A stretch of 21,241 nucleotides of DNA. Origin: a virus. The translations under genes were made by a program, and so were the position numbers. Below the pieces are notes generated by a model. It saw nothing but the letters and a program-made list of their open reading frames with translations. It was not told the DNA's origin and did not search any database. The stretch lies in the IMG/VR virus record IMGVR_UViG_3300047482_000061, positions 1-21,241 of that record, one strand, 5' to 3'. This document shows positions 1-6,959 of the stretch, one piece after another. Every line of letters begins with the position of its first letter. Within the stretch, counting starts at the first letter, position 1.

Positions 1-239
1 AATTGATAGTTTAGAAAATTAGACTCTGTAATACCAATAGAGATAGAAAGTATATACTCTCCACCTAGCAAAAACTCATTAGCATTAATACTTTTTGTCC
101 TATTGGCTCTCCTAATAGTAACACTACCTAGTATATATCCTTGTTGAGTAACAATATTTCGTATTTCATTAATAAAAGGGGTTAGAACCCTTTGTTCTAC
201 AAGAACTGAATTTATAGAGTCTAGGATAGACGGCAGCAT
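1..239 (-). CDS. Partial CDS, probable phage protein, 3' end outside window
   Basis: An open frame reads leftward from an ATG at 239-237 and stays open for 79 codons to the window edge, so the C-terminus is missing. The visible product begins MLPSILDSINSVLVEQRVLT and continues as a mixed helix/strand sequence without a recognisable motif. No clear Shine-Dalgarno sequence precedes the ATG. I do not recognise the family. Its position, facing away from the plus-strand block, suggests a separate transcription unit starting in the 240-427 gap. A gene is supported only by the uninterrupted frame in AT-rich DNA and by a protein-like composition. Confidence 0.6.
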   Translation of the reverse strand, partial: MLPSILDSINSVLVEQRVLTPFINEIRNIVTQQGYILGSVTIRRANRTKSINANEFLLGGEYILSISIGITESNFLNYQ

Positions 240-427
240 TAGTTTAGATATTTTTTAACAATATTATTAATCTATTGTATACTGATTATTTTATGAAAAA
301 AAAAGACTAAATACAGAAGAGTATTGTATAGATAGATACCACGTAAAATAAATAGAGGATTACAAAAAAAAATAATTAAAAGTTAAACTAAAAAAAGAAG
401 TATAAGAGAAAAAAACAAAAGAATATC
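240..427. promoter_or_regulatory. Divergent AT-rich intergenic region with TATTGTATA repeats
   Basis: This gap separates the leftward partial CDS from the rightward acidic-repeat gene, so it must hold promoters for both. It is extremely AT-rich and has the 9-mer TATTGTATA twice (273-281 and 322-330). These copies could be -10-like elements or a small direct-repeat operator. No convincing -35/-10 pair could be fixed by eye. Confidence 0.3.
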
Positions 428-1186
428 ATGGAAATGCAAGGATTAAAAGAGCAGATTGAGATTATTTTCTTTGAATGTATAAGAATAAGACAGCTAACCG
501 AAGAACAAATACGTTTTAGACTAAAAGAGTTGATAGCTACGAAGTACCCAGAAGCTTTAGTAAAGTTTTCTTTAACTGATGAAAGTGGTAGGAGGGTAAG
601 AGTAGAGGAAGAGAGGGAGGTAGAGAAGATAATAGTAGGAGTAGCAGTAAAGGTAAAGTCTGAAACATTGATGTTTCACTTTAACATAACAAAGAGTTTT
701 TGTTATGGGGATGAAAGTAAAGCCCTCCGGGCTGAAGAGAAAGAGGAGGTAGTAGAGGTTACATCTGTTAAACTTCTATCGGCTGAGGAGACGACAGTTG
801 AGTCTACTAGTGAGAGTAGTGTAGAAGCTGTGGCGGCACTAACTGTAGAGGTAGAAGAGGTAGAAGAGGTAGAAGAGGTAGAAGAGGTAGAAGAGGTAGA
901 AGAGGTAGAAGAGGTAGAAGAGGTAGAAGAGGTAGAAGAGGTAGAAGAGGTAGAAGAGGTAGAAGAGGTTACATCTGTTAAACTTCTATCGACTGAGGAG
1001 ACGACAGTTGAGTCTACTACTAAGGAGGAGGTTGCATCGGTAGCTGAACCGACTGTAGAGTTGATACAAGTAGGAGAAGTTGAAATAAATAAAAAGACTT
1101 CTAGCCTTAAAAAAAGACCAGTGAGAAAAGGTGCTGGTAGAAATCAAAAACAAAAAAGTTTAGGGAGGGAAGAAACAAAATCTTAA
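428..1186 (+). CDS. Hypothetical acidic protein with VEE tandem repeat
   Basis: I do not recognise the family of this 252-aa product. Residues 1 to about 95 look like a small folded domain (helical start, then strands). A strongly acidic low-complexity region follows, containing 13 consecutive Val-Glu-Glu units. It is bracketed by two copies of a segment reading VTSVKLLS(A/T)EETTVEST. The last 35 or so residues are basic and rich in Lys/Arg (KKTSSLKKRPVRK). An acidic middle with a basic tail could contact nucleic acid or a partner protein, but this is inference. Two in-frame ATGs (428 and 434) can start it, and neither has a strong Shine-Dalgarno. It sits 10 nt upstream of nblA and probably shares its transcript. 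The repeat is likely to vary in copy number. Confidence 0.75.
   Translation: MEMQGLKEQIEIIFFECIRIRQLTEEQIRFRLKELIATKYPEALVKFSLTDESGRRVRVEEEREVEKIIVGVAVKVKSETLMFHFNITKSFCYGDESKALRAEEKEEVVEVTSVKLLSAEETTVESTSESSVEAVAALTVEVEEVEEVEEVEEVEEVEEVEEVEEVEEVEEVEEVEEVEEVTSVKLLSTEETTVESTTKEEVASVAEPTVELIQVGEVEINKKTSSLKKRPVRKGAGRNQKQKSLGREETKS
754..809 (+). repeat. 56-bp direct repeat, copy 1 (copy 2 at 964-1019)
   Basis: Positions 754-809 and 964-1019 match over 56 bp, differing only at 782 (G) versus 992 (A). The copies flank the VEE tandem array at a 210-bp offset. Together they form a nested repeat inside a single gene. Confidence 0.95.
851..967 (+). repeat. 13 x 9-bp tandem repeat GTAGAAGAG
   Basis: There are thirteen perfect head-to-tail copies of GTAGAAGAG, preceded by a partial GTAGAG. 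The 9-bp unit keeps the reading frame and encodes Val-Glu-Glu. The absence of any mismatch suggests recent expansion by slippage. Confidence 0.97.
964..1019 (+). repeat. 56-bp direct repeat, copy 2 (copy 1 at 754-809)
   Basis: This is the right-hand copy of the 56-bp repeat. It begins inside the last GTAGAAGAG unit and encodes the second VTSVKLLSTEETTVEST segment. It has one mismatch to copy 1. Confidence 0.95.
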
Positions 1187-1196
1187 TAAAAAAAAT

Positions 1197-1436
1197 ATGG
1201 AGATATCAATAGAACAAGAGTTTAGCATACACGCATTTGCTGCTCGCATAGAAAAGCTTAATGAAGAGGAGCTAAAAACACTATTAGTTAGTTTTTATAC
1301 TTATGACCTTTTGAAAGATAAAGCATACCAAGAGTTGCTAGCGTATAAGTGGGGGATAGAGGAACAGAAAGAGGAAGTTAATGAGAAAGAGATAGATGAT
1401 GGGTTAGACTCTGGGTGGGAATACCTATTATTTTGA
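1197..1436 (+). CDS. nblA: NblA-family phycobilisome degradation protein
   Basis: NblA is a small adaptor of cyanobacteria and some freshwater cyanophages. It binds phycobiliproteins and delivers phycobilisomes to Clp-type proteolysis. Residues 3-54 follow the family pattern closely. ISIEQEFSIHAFAARI matches the typical LSLEQQFSIRSFATQV start. A helix with LNEEELKTLLVSFY comes next, then AYQELLAYKWGI, which matches the family's ATYQELLKHQWGL. Host NblA proteins are about 55-65 aa. This one is 79 aa because of an acidic tail after residue 55 that ends in GWEYLLF. It lies 10 nt after the acidic-repeat gene and is followed by a strong terminator, so it is likely the last gene of its transcript. 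There is no strong Shine-Dalgarno upstream. The family call is confident by motif. Activity, and the role of the tail, are inferred. Confidence 0.88.
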   Translation: MEISIEQEFSIHAFAARIEKLNEEELKTLLVSFYTYDLLKDKAYQELLAYKWGIEEQKEEVNEKEIDDGLDSGWEYLLF

Positions 1437-1465
1437 CGAACGGTTCGTTGTTTTAACAGCAAGGT

Positions 1466-1500
1466 AAAGGAAGAGCCTTATAAGGCTCTTCCTTTTTTTT
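1466..1500 (+). terminator. Rho-independent terminator after nblA
   Basis: A perfect 15-bp inverted repeat (1466-1480 with 1481-1495) contains GGAAGAGCC/GGCTCTTCC and runs into a T tract ending at 1500. It closes the acidic-repeat/nblA unit. Confidence 0.93.
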
Positions 1501-1520
1501 GTAACAAAAAAAGTAAAGTG
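1501..1520 (+). promoter_or_regulatory. Shared upstream element GTAAC-A7-GTAAAGTG, copy 1
   Basis: This element starts directly after the nblA terminator and ends 38 nt before the rIIA-like ATG. The same sequence with six A instead of seven lies at 6196-6214, just upstream of the endolysin. Repetition of a gene-proximal element after a terminator suggests a phage promoter or activator site. It does not read as a standard sigma-70 promoter. Confidence 0.45.
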
Positions 1521-1558
1521 TGTGAGAAAATTCATCATAGTTAATAAAGGCAGTAGCA

Positions 1559-4168
1559 ATGGAAATCAACTTTAAGCCAGTAGAGCTAGAGAGCAATATT
1601 AACCTAGAGGGTTTACCGGAATTTGAGTTGCCAACGGGTGGTATAGCAAAAGATGTTATTCTCGATGTGCTAATTAGTAAACAATACCAGAATCCTTTAA
1701 ACTCTTCTATTAGGGAGGCTTTTCAAAATGCGTTTGACGCTAACATAGAGTCTGGAAATGAGAACTTAGGTGTGCAGATAACGCTACCCTGTTGGACAGA
1801 CCCTACATTTTCAATCAGGGATTTTGGTAGGGGTATAGACCGGGAGCGGTTTGACAAAGTGTATAGAAGGATTGGCGAGTCAACAAAGAGGTCAGATAAT
1901 ACACAGTCAGGTGGTTTTGGTATAGGTAGGCTGTCAGCTTTAGCGGTATCAGACCAGGTTGCTATTACTTCTGTGGTAGATGGTGTAAAGTACACTCACG
2001 TATTGCTAAAAAGAGGAGACGGCAAGTACAGCTTTGTTACTGTAGATGAGAGTCCAACTGAGGAATTAAACGGGACAACAGTATCATACTCTGTAGCCGA
2101 GTACTTAAAGGGCTCTAACTACGCTGGAAAGGTTAAAGGTATTGAAGAGTTTATAAAAGAACTAACGTGGTGGTCAAAGCAACCTGTCTGGGTGAAAAAG
2201 TACATCCAAGCAGATGGAGGAGAAGGGGAAGGGCAAGAAACCTTTTCTTTACTAAACTCAAAGAAAGACCAAAACAAGGAAATTTTTGTTGACAGAGGTA
2301 ATTTCTTCTTCCCTGATGGGACGGCTTTTGAGTGGGAGTACAACTCTGATGACTTATTTGACTCAGTAGACTTTTATTTCATTGTAGGAAATTTAGCGTA
2401 CTGGGTGAACCCAGAAGATTTTAGGCCAACTAGAAGAGGAGGTAGCTATCTTACCTTAAAAAGCGAATATGCATTTTTTCTAAGTCATAGAGGACGCTTT
2501 GACCACTCGGCGTATCTTAATACAACAAGAAAGCCGTATTACGGGGATGTAACCGAGGGTAGAAAGCTAGCTATCTATACTAAACCTGGGGTACTAAAAT
2601 TAACTTCAAACAGGGAAAGGTTTCTTGATGATGAAGAATCTAGATCTCTTCAAAGAAAGTTATTAGATTATGCTTCTGAAGAATTTTTATTAAAAGCAAA
2701 AGCAAAGCTTGAAAATTCTAAGTCGTTAAAGGAGGCAATTCAAAACTTCTCAGTTTTTTACCCAGTAGAGAGTGAGACAGAAGGTTCAGCAACTTATAAA
2801 GGACATAAGCTGTCTCATTCGTGTTTAAGCTTCCGCTTTAACAGTGAAGAGGAGAAAAATTGGGTTATCTTCAAGCCGCTCAGTTCACTAAGTCCTGAAG
2901 ACTTGAGAGAGGTTGATAGAGACCTACAGGTTTTAGAACACTCTGGTTTAAAGACTAAAGAAGACTGTAAGGACAGCACTTGTCATACATTTAAAGGTGG
3001 AGAAGGGAGAGGGAGAATTTACAAGCAGATTCCTTTATACTACTTTCTAAAGTTTACTTGGGTAGTATGTAAAAAAGGTGTAAGACTAGATAAGATAAGG
3101 CAAAATCCTAGGGTACCAAAAGACAAAGTGCTGCTAGTTATTCAGCTACCTTTAGAGGGATGTACTACCCTAGCAGAGCAAGTAAGCAAACATTCTCTTT
3201 TGAAGTTAGCAGAACCACATGAGCTAGTTGTACTTGAGCCAGAAAAGAAGAAACCGAGTGCAAAAAAAGTTAGAGAGATTGACCCAGCTATTGAAATAAA
3301 ACAGCTAACAAAGCAGGGAAGAGTTAGAAAACTTGTACAAGGTTGGGAGAGGAGTAGAAAACGTTCTATCTATGAGATGACGCAGCCTTGCTACACAGAT
3401 CAAACTGGAGGGGTTTACGCTCTTACTACTACAGAAATGAATAACTTCTGTGCAGACTTTGTTCCTCCTAACCTGGCTGTTCAAGATATAAATTTTGTCC
3501 CTGATTCTGTAACAAGAATTTTAAGAAACGACCCAAATTGGATAAGCTTACAGGATTACTCTTGTAAGTATTTTAACGAGCTTATTACTAGATATGAAGA
3601 TGCTTTAGCACTGCTTGACTACAGAATTGACCTAAACTGGCTATCAGACGATGCAAAGCTTAGTAATCACCAGGCTGCAGAAGGTTTAGCTCAGATTCTA
3701 AGAGAAGCAGTAAGAATACATCCGGACTTTCCTGCCCTCTACTCTTTGATAGAACTTTTGTGCTCTCATCAAGAGTTTAGGTGGCTATCAAAAATATCTT
3801 CTCTAGAGGGAAACTCTTATATAAATGAGGAGAGTTCTGGAAGTCTTGAGAGAGTAGAGCACATAAAAAAGGTAAGGGTTAGGATAAACAACCAGAAAGG
3901 CTGGTCTGGCTGGGGTTTAGATAGTGAGTGGTATGTTAGTGATCTAATACCAGTCTTTTCTGCCTTGTATAAAGAATACCCAATGCTCTTATACTCTTTG
4001 GGGCAGTATAAATTGTGTGATCGTAGTAGACACCTCTCGCTTCCTAAATTTAAGGAGTTCCGCTATAGTTACAACGACGAAAAAGGACTCTCTATTTGGG
4101 GATCACATGATAAAATACTCGATGTACTGATTGACTACATTAAACTAATAAATAGTCAATCAGCATAA
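1559..4168 (+). CDS. rIIA: rIIA-like GHKL ATPase-domain protein
   Basis: The N-terminal domain of this 869-aa protein has the Bergerat ATP-binding motifs. The N-box is IREAFQNAFDA (E53, N57, D60), the G1 box is IRDFGRGID (D88, G90, G92) and the G2 box is GGFGIGRLSA (118-127). The pattern matches phage T4 rIIA (RELITNMIDA, CRDFGPGM, GGFGLGSKSP) better than Hsp90, MutL or gyrase. The remaining roughly 650 residues have no motif I recognise, and the protein is longer than T4 rIIA (about 725 aa). In T4, rIIA and rIIB are membrane-associated and counter lambda RexAB exclusion. The next gene is rIIB-like, which supports the call. Start: AAAGG about 8 nt before the ATG. It follows the shared element at 1501-1520. 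A weak hairpin lies just after its stop. Confidence 0.75.
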   Translation: MEINFKPVELESNINLEGLPEFELPTGGIAKDVILDVLISKQYQNPLNSSIREAFQNAFDANIESGNENLGVQITLPCWTDPTFSIRDFGRGIDRERFDKVYRRIGESTKRSDNTQSGGFGIGRLSALAVSDQVAITSVVDGVKYTHVLLKRGDGKYSFVTVDESPTEELNGTTVSYSVAEYLKGSNYAGKVKGIEEFIKELTWWSKQPVWVKKYIQADGGEGEGQETFSLLNSKKDQNKEIFVDRGNFFFPDGTAFEWEYNSDDLFDSVDFYFIVGNLAYWVNPEDFRPTRRGGSYLTLKSEYAFFLSHRGRFDHSAYLNTTRKPYYGDVTEGRKLAIYTKPGVLKLTSNRERFLDDEESRSLQRKLLDYASEEFLLKAKAKLENSKSLKEAIQNFSVFYPVESETEGSATYKGHKLSHSCLSFRFNSEEEKNWVIFKPLSSLSPEDLREVDRDLQVLEHSGLKTKEDCKDSTCHTFKGGEGRGRIYKQIPLYYFLKFTWVVCKKGVRLDKIRQNPRVPKDKVLLVIQLPLEGCTTLAEQVSKHSLLKLAEPHELVVLEPEKKKPSAKKVREIDPAIEIKQLTKQGRVRKLVQGWERSRKRSIYEMTQPCYTDQTGGVYALTTTEMNNFCADFVPPNLAVQDINFVPDSVTRILRNDPNWISLQDYSCKYFNELITRYEDALALLDYRIDLNWLSDDAKLSNHQAAEGLAQILREAVRIHPDFPALYSLIELLCSHQEFRWLSKISSLEGNSYINEESSGSLERVEHIKKVRVRINNQKGWSGWGLDSEWYVSDLIPVFSALYKEYPMLLYSLGQYKLCDRSRHLSLPKFKEFRYSYNDEKGLSIWGSHDKILDVLIDYIKLINSQSA

Positions 4169-4196
4169 AAGTGTAGACAGCTTGGCTGTGTACTTT
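4168..4196 (+). other. Imperfect hairpin between rIIA-like and rIIB-like genes
   Basis: AAAGTGTAGACAGC (4168-4181), loop TTG, then GCTGTGTACTTT can fold into a stem with small bulges. No T tract follows, so it is more likely an mRNA processing or attenuation structure than a terminator. Confidence 0.3.
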
Positions 4197-4228
4197 AGAG
4201 ACTAAAAGCTAATTAAGAGGAAAGGAAA

Positions 4229-5083
4229 ATGAGATACATTGCATCATCTAGGTTGATTTCTTACTATAACGACGAGACTAAGACTGTTTCTTTTCTATCA
4301 GCGGAGACAAACTCTTACTTCCAGATAGTAAGAGAGCACTTAAGGAAAAACCTTAACTGTAATGAGGTGACTGCAGCAGCAATAGAAGGGGATGTAGCTG
4401 CTTTAGTTAAGAACCTTAGGGACACAGACTTAGTTTATCAAGACGGTAAGTACTTTCTGTTTGAGGAAGAGATTCCGGAGGGGATAGCTAAGAAAGTTTT
4501 AGACTTGAGGCAGCAGGAGTTACCTTATCAACCTTTGCTAAACTACTGGAGAAAAGCAAAGCAGGGCGGGCTAGTTAGCCAGATAATGTGTGCTGAAATC
4601 GCTTCTTTAGTAGGTACCAGAGATATTCCCCTTACTTGGGACGGTGATTTAATTTTATACATGCGCTCCTCTTGGGTTAAGCCTAATGAAGAAACTCCCT
4701 GGGTTCAGAACCATAAGCCAGGTCAGAAAGTAAATCAAGAGTCAATCTGTGGCGGGTTTACATGGGTCTCTTCCACCTGCCCAGATGCAGGTTTAATGTT
4801 TGAAGTACAGGTAAACCCTGTACAATTAACGCCAGTCTATGAAAGAGGAGCTATGACTAATTTTAAAGCCACAGCAATCACCTTTATTGGACAGGTGAAC
4901 GGAAAGATGGCAGAGTCTGGCTTGTTTTTCCTGGACACTAAGACCAATACCCTTGGAGATAAAGTAGTCATTAGAGCTCCTTATAGCCCAGAGTCTTTTA
5001 GAGCATATCTAACAACTTTAGTACCTGGAGAAAATAAGCTACCACAGCAAGAAATGGTAAGCGTTAGACTAACTGGTTGTTAG
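4229..5083 (+). CDS. rIIB: Divergent rIIB-like protein
   Basis: This 284-aa product matches the architecture of T4 rIIB when aligned by eye. Residues 12-31 resemble the short strand/helix part (T4: ISITVDGVTYNAT). LPYQPLLNYW (98-107) followed by a helix corresponds to T4 FYFPFLENLL. LTWDGDLILYMRS (135-147) corresponds to TEDGYFYAYKVV. HKPGQKV (162-168) corresponds to NSPGKLV. ICGGFTWVSS (173-182) corresponds to CSAGLHVCSK. MFEVQVNPVQLTPV (190-203) corresponds to VKVKVHPRDVVSIP. It lacks the T4 N-terminal helix-turn-helix and has an extra C-terminal segment from about residue 225. It starts behind a good AGGAAAGGA Shine-Dalgarno, directly follows the rIIA-like gene, and ends at a terminator. 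In T4 the two act together. The identification rests on motif order plus synteny, since overall identity is low. Confidence 0.62.
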   Translation: MRYIASSRLISYYNDETKTVSFLSAETNSYFQIVREHLRKNLNCNEVTAAAIEGDVAALVKNLRDTDLVYQDGKYFLFEEEIPEGIAKKVLDLRQQELPYQPLLNYWRKAKQGGLVSQIMCAEIASLVGTRDIPLTWDGDLILYMRSSWVKPNEETPWVQNHKPGQKVNQESICGGFTWVSSTCPDAGLMFEVQVNPVQLTPVYERGAMTNFKATAITFIGQVNGKMAESGLFFLDTKTNTLGDKVVIRAPYSPESFRAYLTTLVPGENKLPQQEMVSVRLTGC

Positions 5084-5106
5084 GACAAAAGTTTGTTTAC
5101 ACCTGT

Positions 5107-5137
5107 GGTGAGGTCAAAATGACCTCACCTTTTTTTA
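5107..5137 (+). terminator. Rho-independent terminator after rIIB-like gene
   Basis: GGTGAGGTCA (5107-5116), loop AAA, TGACCTCACC (5120-5129), then a run of T to 5137. The 10-bp stem is perfect. Confidence 0.93.
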
Positions 5138-5162
5138 CAAAAAACAAGGAGTAGTTTACAAA

Positions 5163-5504
5163 ATGCCTGAGACAGAAAGAAAACTTTTCTCTTTTTCAAG
5201 GTCTATTGCAACTGAAGAAGAGCTAAGAGAAAAAGTAACCTCTACTTTGTGTTGCTTTTTAGGGTCAAGATTTCAAGAGGTCTTATCAGATTTAAAATTC
5301 TGCGAAGGGTTAACAACTGGCAGAATGAATGAAAGGATACTCCCATCCTTACTCAAAGACTTAATATTTAACAAGCTATGTGATGAACACGAGACATACC
5401 CAGTGTTCATAGAACTTTGCATAGAAAGCGCAGATTGGGAAAGAGTAGTAAAGCTTTTTGAACACTTAACTCTAGTTTCAAAAGTGGGGGTGTCAGATGA
5501 CTAA
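5163..5504 (+). CDS. Hypothetical helical protein, overlaps WD40-like gene
   Basis: This 113-aa product is not recognised. Predicted by eye, it is almost entirely alpha-helical and contains five cysteines (including a CC pair and an FIELCIES segment). It has no membrane segment and no catalytic motif. The start is well supported by AAGGAG about 9 nt upstream of the ATG. It ends inside the next gene: its stop TAA (5502-5504) overlaps the WD40-like ATG (5497) by 8 nt. Such overlap usually means translational coupling and often a shared complex, so a direct partnership with the WD40-like protein is a reasonable inference. The pair is bounded by a terminator on each side. Confidence 0.75.
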   Translation: MPETERKLFSFSRSIATEEELREKVTSTLCCFLGSRFQEVLSDLKFCEGLTTGRMNERILPSLLKDLIFNKLCDEHETYPVFIELCIESADWERVVKLFEHLTLVSKVGVSDD

Positions 5505-6060
5505 TCTGAAGACTTGGACTTCTGTAACAGTTGATGCAGAGGACTCTGCTCTTGACTTTGTAAAGAGTAGCCATGATACTAACCTTTTAGCTATGGTTTC
5601 TGGGGGAAGAGTTACTATCTGGGGTGAGGAAAGCTATAAGTTAGACAACTACGTTTCAAAGTGTAGTTGTATAGAGTTTTCAGATGACTCAAAGATTCTA
5701 GCAGCAGGATTTGAGGACGGCTCCATATTTGTATATAAGCTACCTTTACAGTTAAATGGTGAAATGACCGTTGAAAAAGTTGACCTTACTAGTCGTGATT
5801 TTTTCCTCCCTGGGGGGCTAAACGCAATTAGATGTTTAGCTTTTAACAAAGATAGTAGTCTGTTGGCTTATGCTAACGATTTTGGCTCAGTAGAAGTTGT
5901 GTCTGTTACTAACCAAAGCTCTGTGTACTTAGCTTTTGACTGTCACAGAAGTAAACCCCTATTTCTCTCTTTCTTAAGAGAGTTCAATAAAAGTGAAAAG
6001 AAAGAGTACCTTCTAAGCTGCTCTGAGAATGGGAAAATTATTCTACACTATCCTTACTAA
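5497..6060 (+). CDS. WD40-like mini beta-propeller protein
   Basis: The 187-aa product has about four WD40-type blade repeats. LLAMVSGGRVTIWG covers 30-43; IEFSDDSKILAAGFEDGSIF (59-78) leads into VYKL. LAFNKDSSLLAYANDFGSVE covers 114-133, and YLLSCSENGKIILHY (171-185) forms the last. The hydrophobic-D-S-x-hydrophobic-AxGxxDGxIxVY spacing is typical of the family. A closed propeller normally needs six to eight blades, so this protein would have to dimerise, pack against a partner, or be a shortened form. It overlaps the 113-aa gene by 8 nt and has a GTGGGGG Shine-Dalgarno inside that gene. WD40 domains are protein-binding scaffolds and are uncommon in phage operons of this kind. The target is unknown; a phage-encoded adaptor acting on a host complex is one possibility. 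Confidence 0.7.
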   Translation: MTNLKTWTSVTVDAEDSALDFVKSSHDTNLLAMVSGGRVTIWGEESYKLDNYVSKCSCIEFSDDSKILAAGFEDGSIFVYKLPLQLNGEMTVEKVDLTSRDFFLPGGLNAIRCLAFNKDSSLLAYANDFGSVEVVSVTNQSSVYLAFDCHRSKPLFLSFLREFNKSEKKEYLLSCSENGKIILHYPY

Positions 6061-6130
6061 GCCCCCTTATTTTGAAAAGTCACATGGAAATTATGTTTTT
6101 TTTGGGGGTGTGCTAAAAGAAGATATTTTA

Positions 6131-6159
6131 GGAAAAGGTACTATATACCTTTTCCTTTT
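6131..6159 (+). terminator. Rho-independent terminator after WD40-like gene
   Basis: GGAAAAGGTA (6131-6140), loop CTATA, TACCTTTTCC (6146-6155), then TTTT. The perfect 10-bp stem separates the overlapping pair from the endolysin. Confidence 0.85.
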
Positions 6160-6195
6160 CAGAAAAAAAGATCTTTACTTTGTTAACAAAAAAAA

Positions 6196-6214
6196 GTAAC
6201 AAAAAAGTAAAGTG
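6196..6214 (+). promoter_or_regulatory. Shared upstream element GTAAC-A6-GTAAAGTG, copy 2
   Basis: This is the second copy of the element at 1501-1520, placed 26 nt before the endolysin GTG and after a terminator. An overlapping AACA(n)GTAAC precedes it, giving a partial tandem duplication. It is a candidate phage promoter. Confidence 0.45.
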
Positions 6215-6240
6215 CTAGTAAAGCATTCTGAGGGGAAGTT

Positions 6241-6864
6241 GTGTTTAGAAAAAAATTAATGATAGAAGTTTTACTTACAACAGCTTTAGCTTTAAATCCA
6301 ACTCCAGTAGTAACATCAGAACCTGTTAGGTTAACTGAGGAAAGAGTAGAGAAAATAGAAAGGCTACAGGAGGTATTAAAAAAAGATGTTATGCCCTTCA
6401 GGCAAGAAGAAGAGGAAGGAGTAAGCCTAACACAAGCTGGAGTTGATTTAATAAAAAAATCAGAGGGTTTAAGGCTCCGCTCTTACAGGTGTCCTAGCGG
6501 CAAACTGACAATAGGCTACGGTCATACTGGTAAAGAAGCTAGAAGAGGAAGAATTACTAAGCTAGAAGCTGAAAACCTTTTAGAACAGGATTTGGTAAAG
6601 TACGAAAGAGTTGTAAAAAACAGGGTAAAAGTTAGAATTAACAATGATCAATACACAGCCTTAGTCTCCTTTACCTTTAATATAGGTGAAGGAGCTTTTA
6701 GTAGGTCTTCTCTTTTAAGAAAGCTAAATAATGGTGACTTCTGTGGTGCTTCTAAAGAGTTTAAAAAATGGGTGAAGGGTAATAACGAAAGAATTTTGGG
6801 AGGGTTGGTTAAAAGAAGGCAGCAAGAGCAAGACATGTTTCTAACTGGTTTACAATGTAAATAG
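6241..6864 (+). CDS. GH24 endolysin (lysozyme) with N-terminal hydrophobic segment
   Basis: This muramidase of the T4/P21 lysozyme family cleaves the glycan backbone of peptidoglycan at the end of infection. The catalytic triad has the family spacing E-x8-(D/C)-x5-T: E75 in KKSEGLRLRSY, C84 in RCPSG, and T90 in LTIGYGH. Cysteine replaces the aspartate of T4 lysozyme, as in part of the family. The rest of the fold is visible in NNDQYTALVSFTFNIG (134-149) and the C-terminal WVKG...GLVKRRQQE. Residues 6-26 form a short hydrophobic stretch that could be a signal-arrest-release or signal sequence, but E9 lies within it, so secretion mode is uncertain. Residues 29-60 are a charged linker. It starts with GTG behind GAGGGGAAG, since no suitable ATG lies earlier. 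It converges with the tail-fibre operon. Confidence 0.92.
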   Translation: MFRKKLMIEVLLTTALALNPTPVVTSEPVRLTEERVEKIERLQEVLKKDVMPFRQEEEEGVSLTQAGVDLIKKSEGLRLRSYRCPSGKLTIGYGHTGKEARRGRITKLEAENLLEQDLVKYERVVKNRVKVRINNDQYTALVSFTFNIGEGAFSRSSLLRKLNNGDFCGASKEFKKWVKGNNERILGGLVKRRQQEQDMFLTGLQCK

Positions 6865-6929
6865 AGCAGCAGGGCATTCCGTTCTTAAAGCCAAGAGCCT
6901 CCTAAGCAATAGCCAGATTGTCTTGGAAG

Positions 6930-6959
6930 CCTACACTGTACTCGAAGAGTCAGTGTAGG
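6930..6959. other. Strong intergenic hairpin between converging units
   Basis: CCTACACTG (6930-6938) pairs with CAGTGTAGG (6951-6959), extended by ACTC/GAGT around a GAA loop with one bulged T. It lies between converging transcripts, where a two-way terminator is expected, but no T tract follows on either strand. On the minus strand it overlaps the end of a 37-codon ORF. Confidence 0.55.

Noticed and set aside
721-733. AGCCCTCCGGGCT palindrome, with GCCCTCCGGG again at 17720-17729
   Set aside because: Only two partial copies, both inside coding sequence. Too short and too few to call a repeat family.
851-967. CRISPR array
   Set aside because: The direct repeats are contiguous 9-mers without spacers and lie in frame in a gene.
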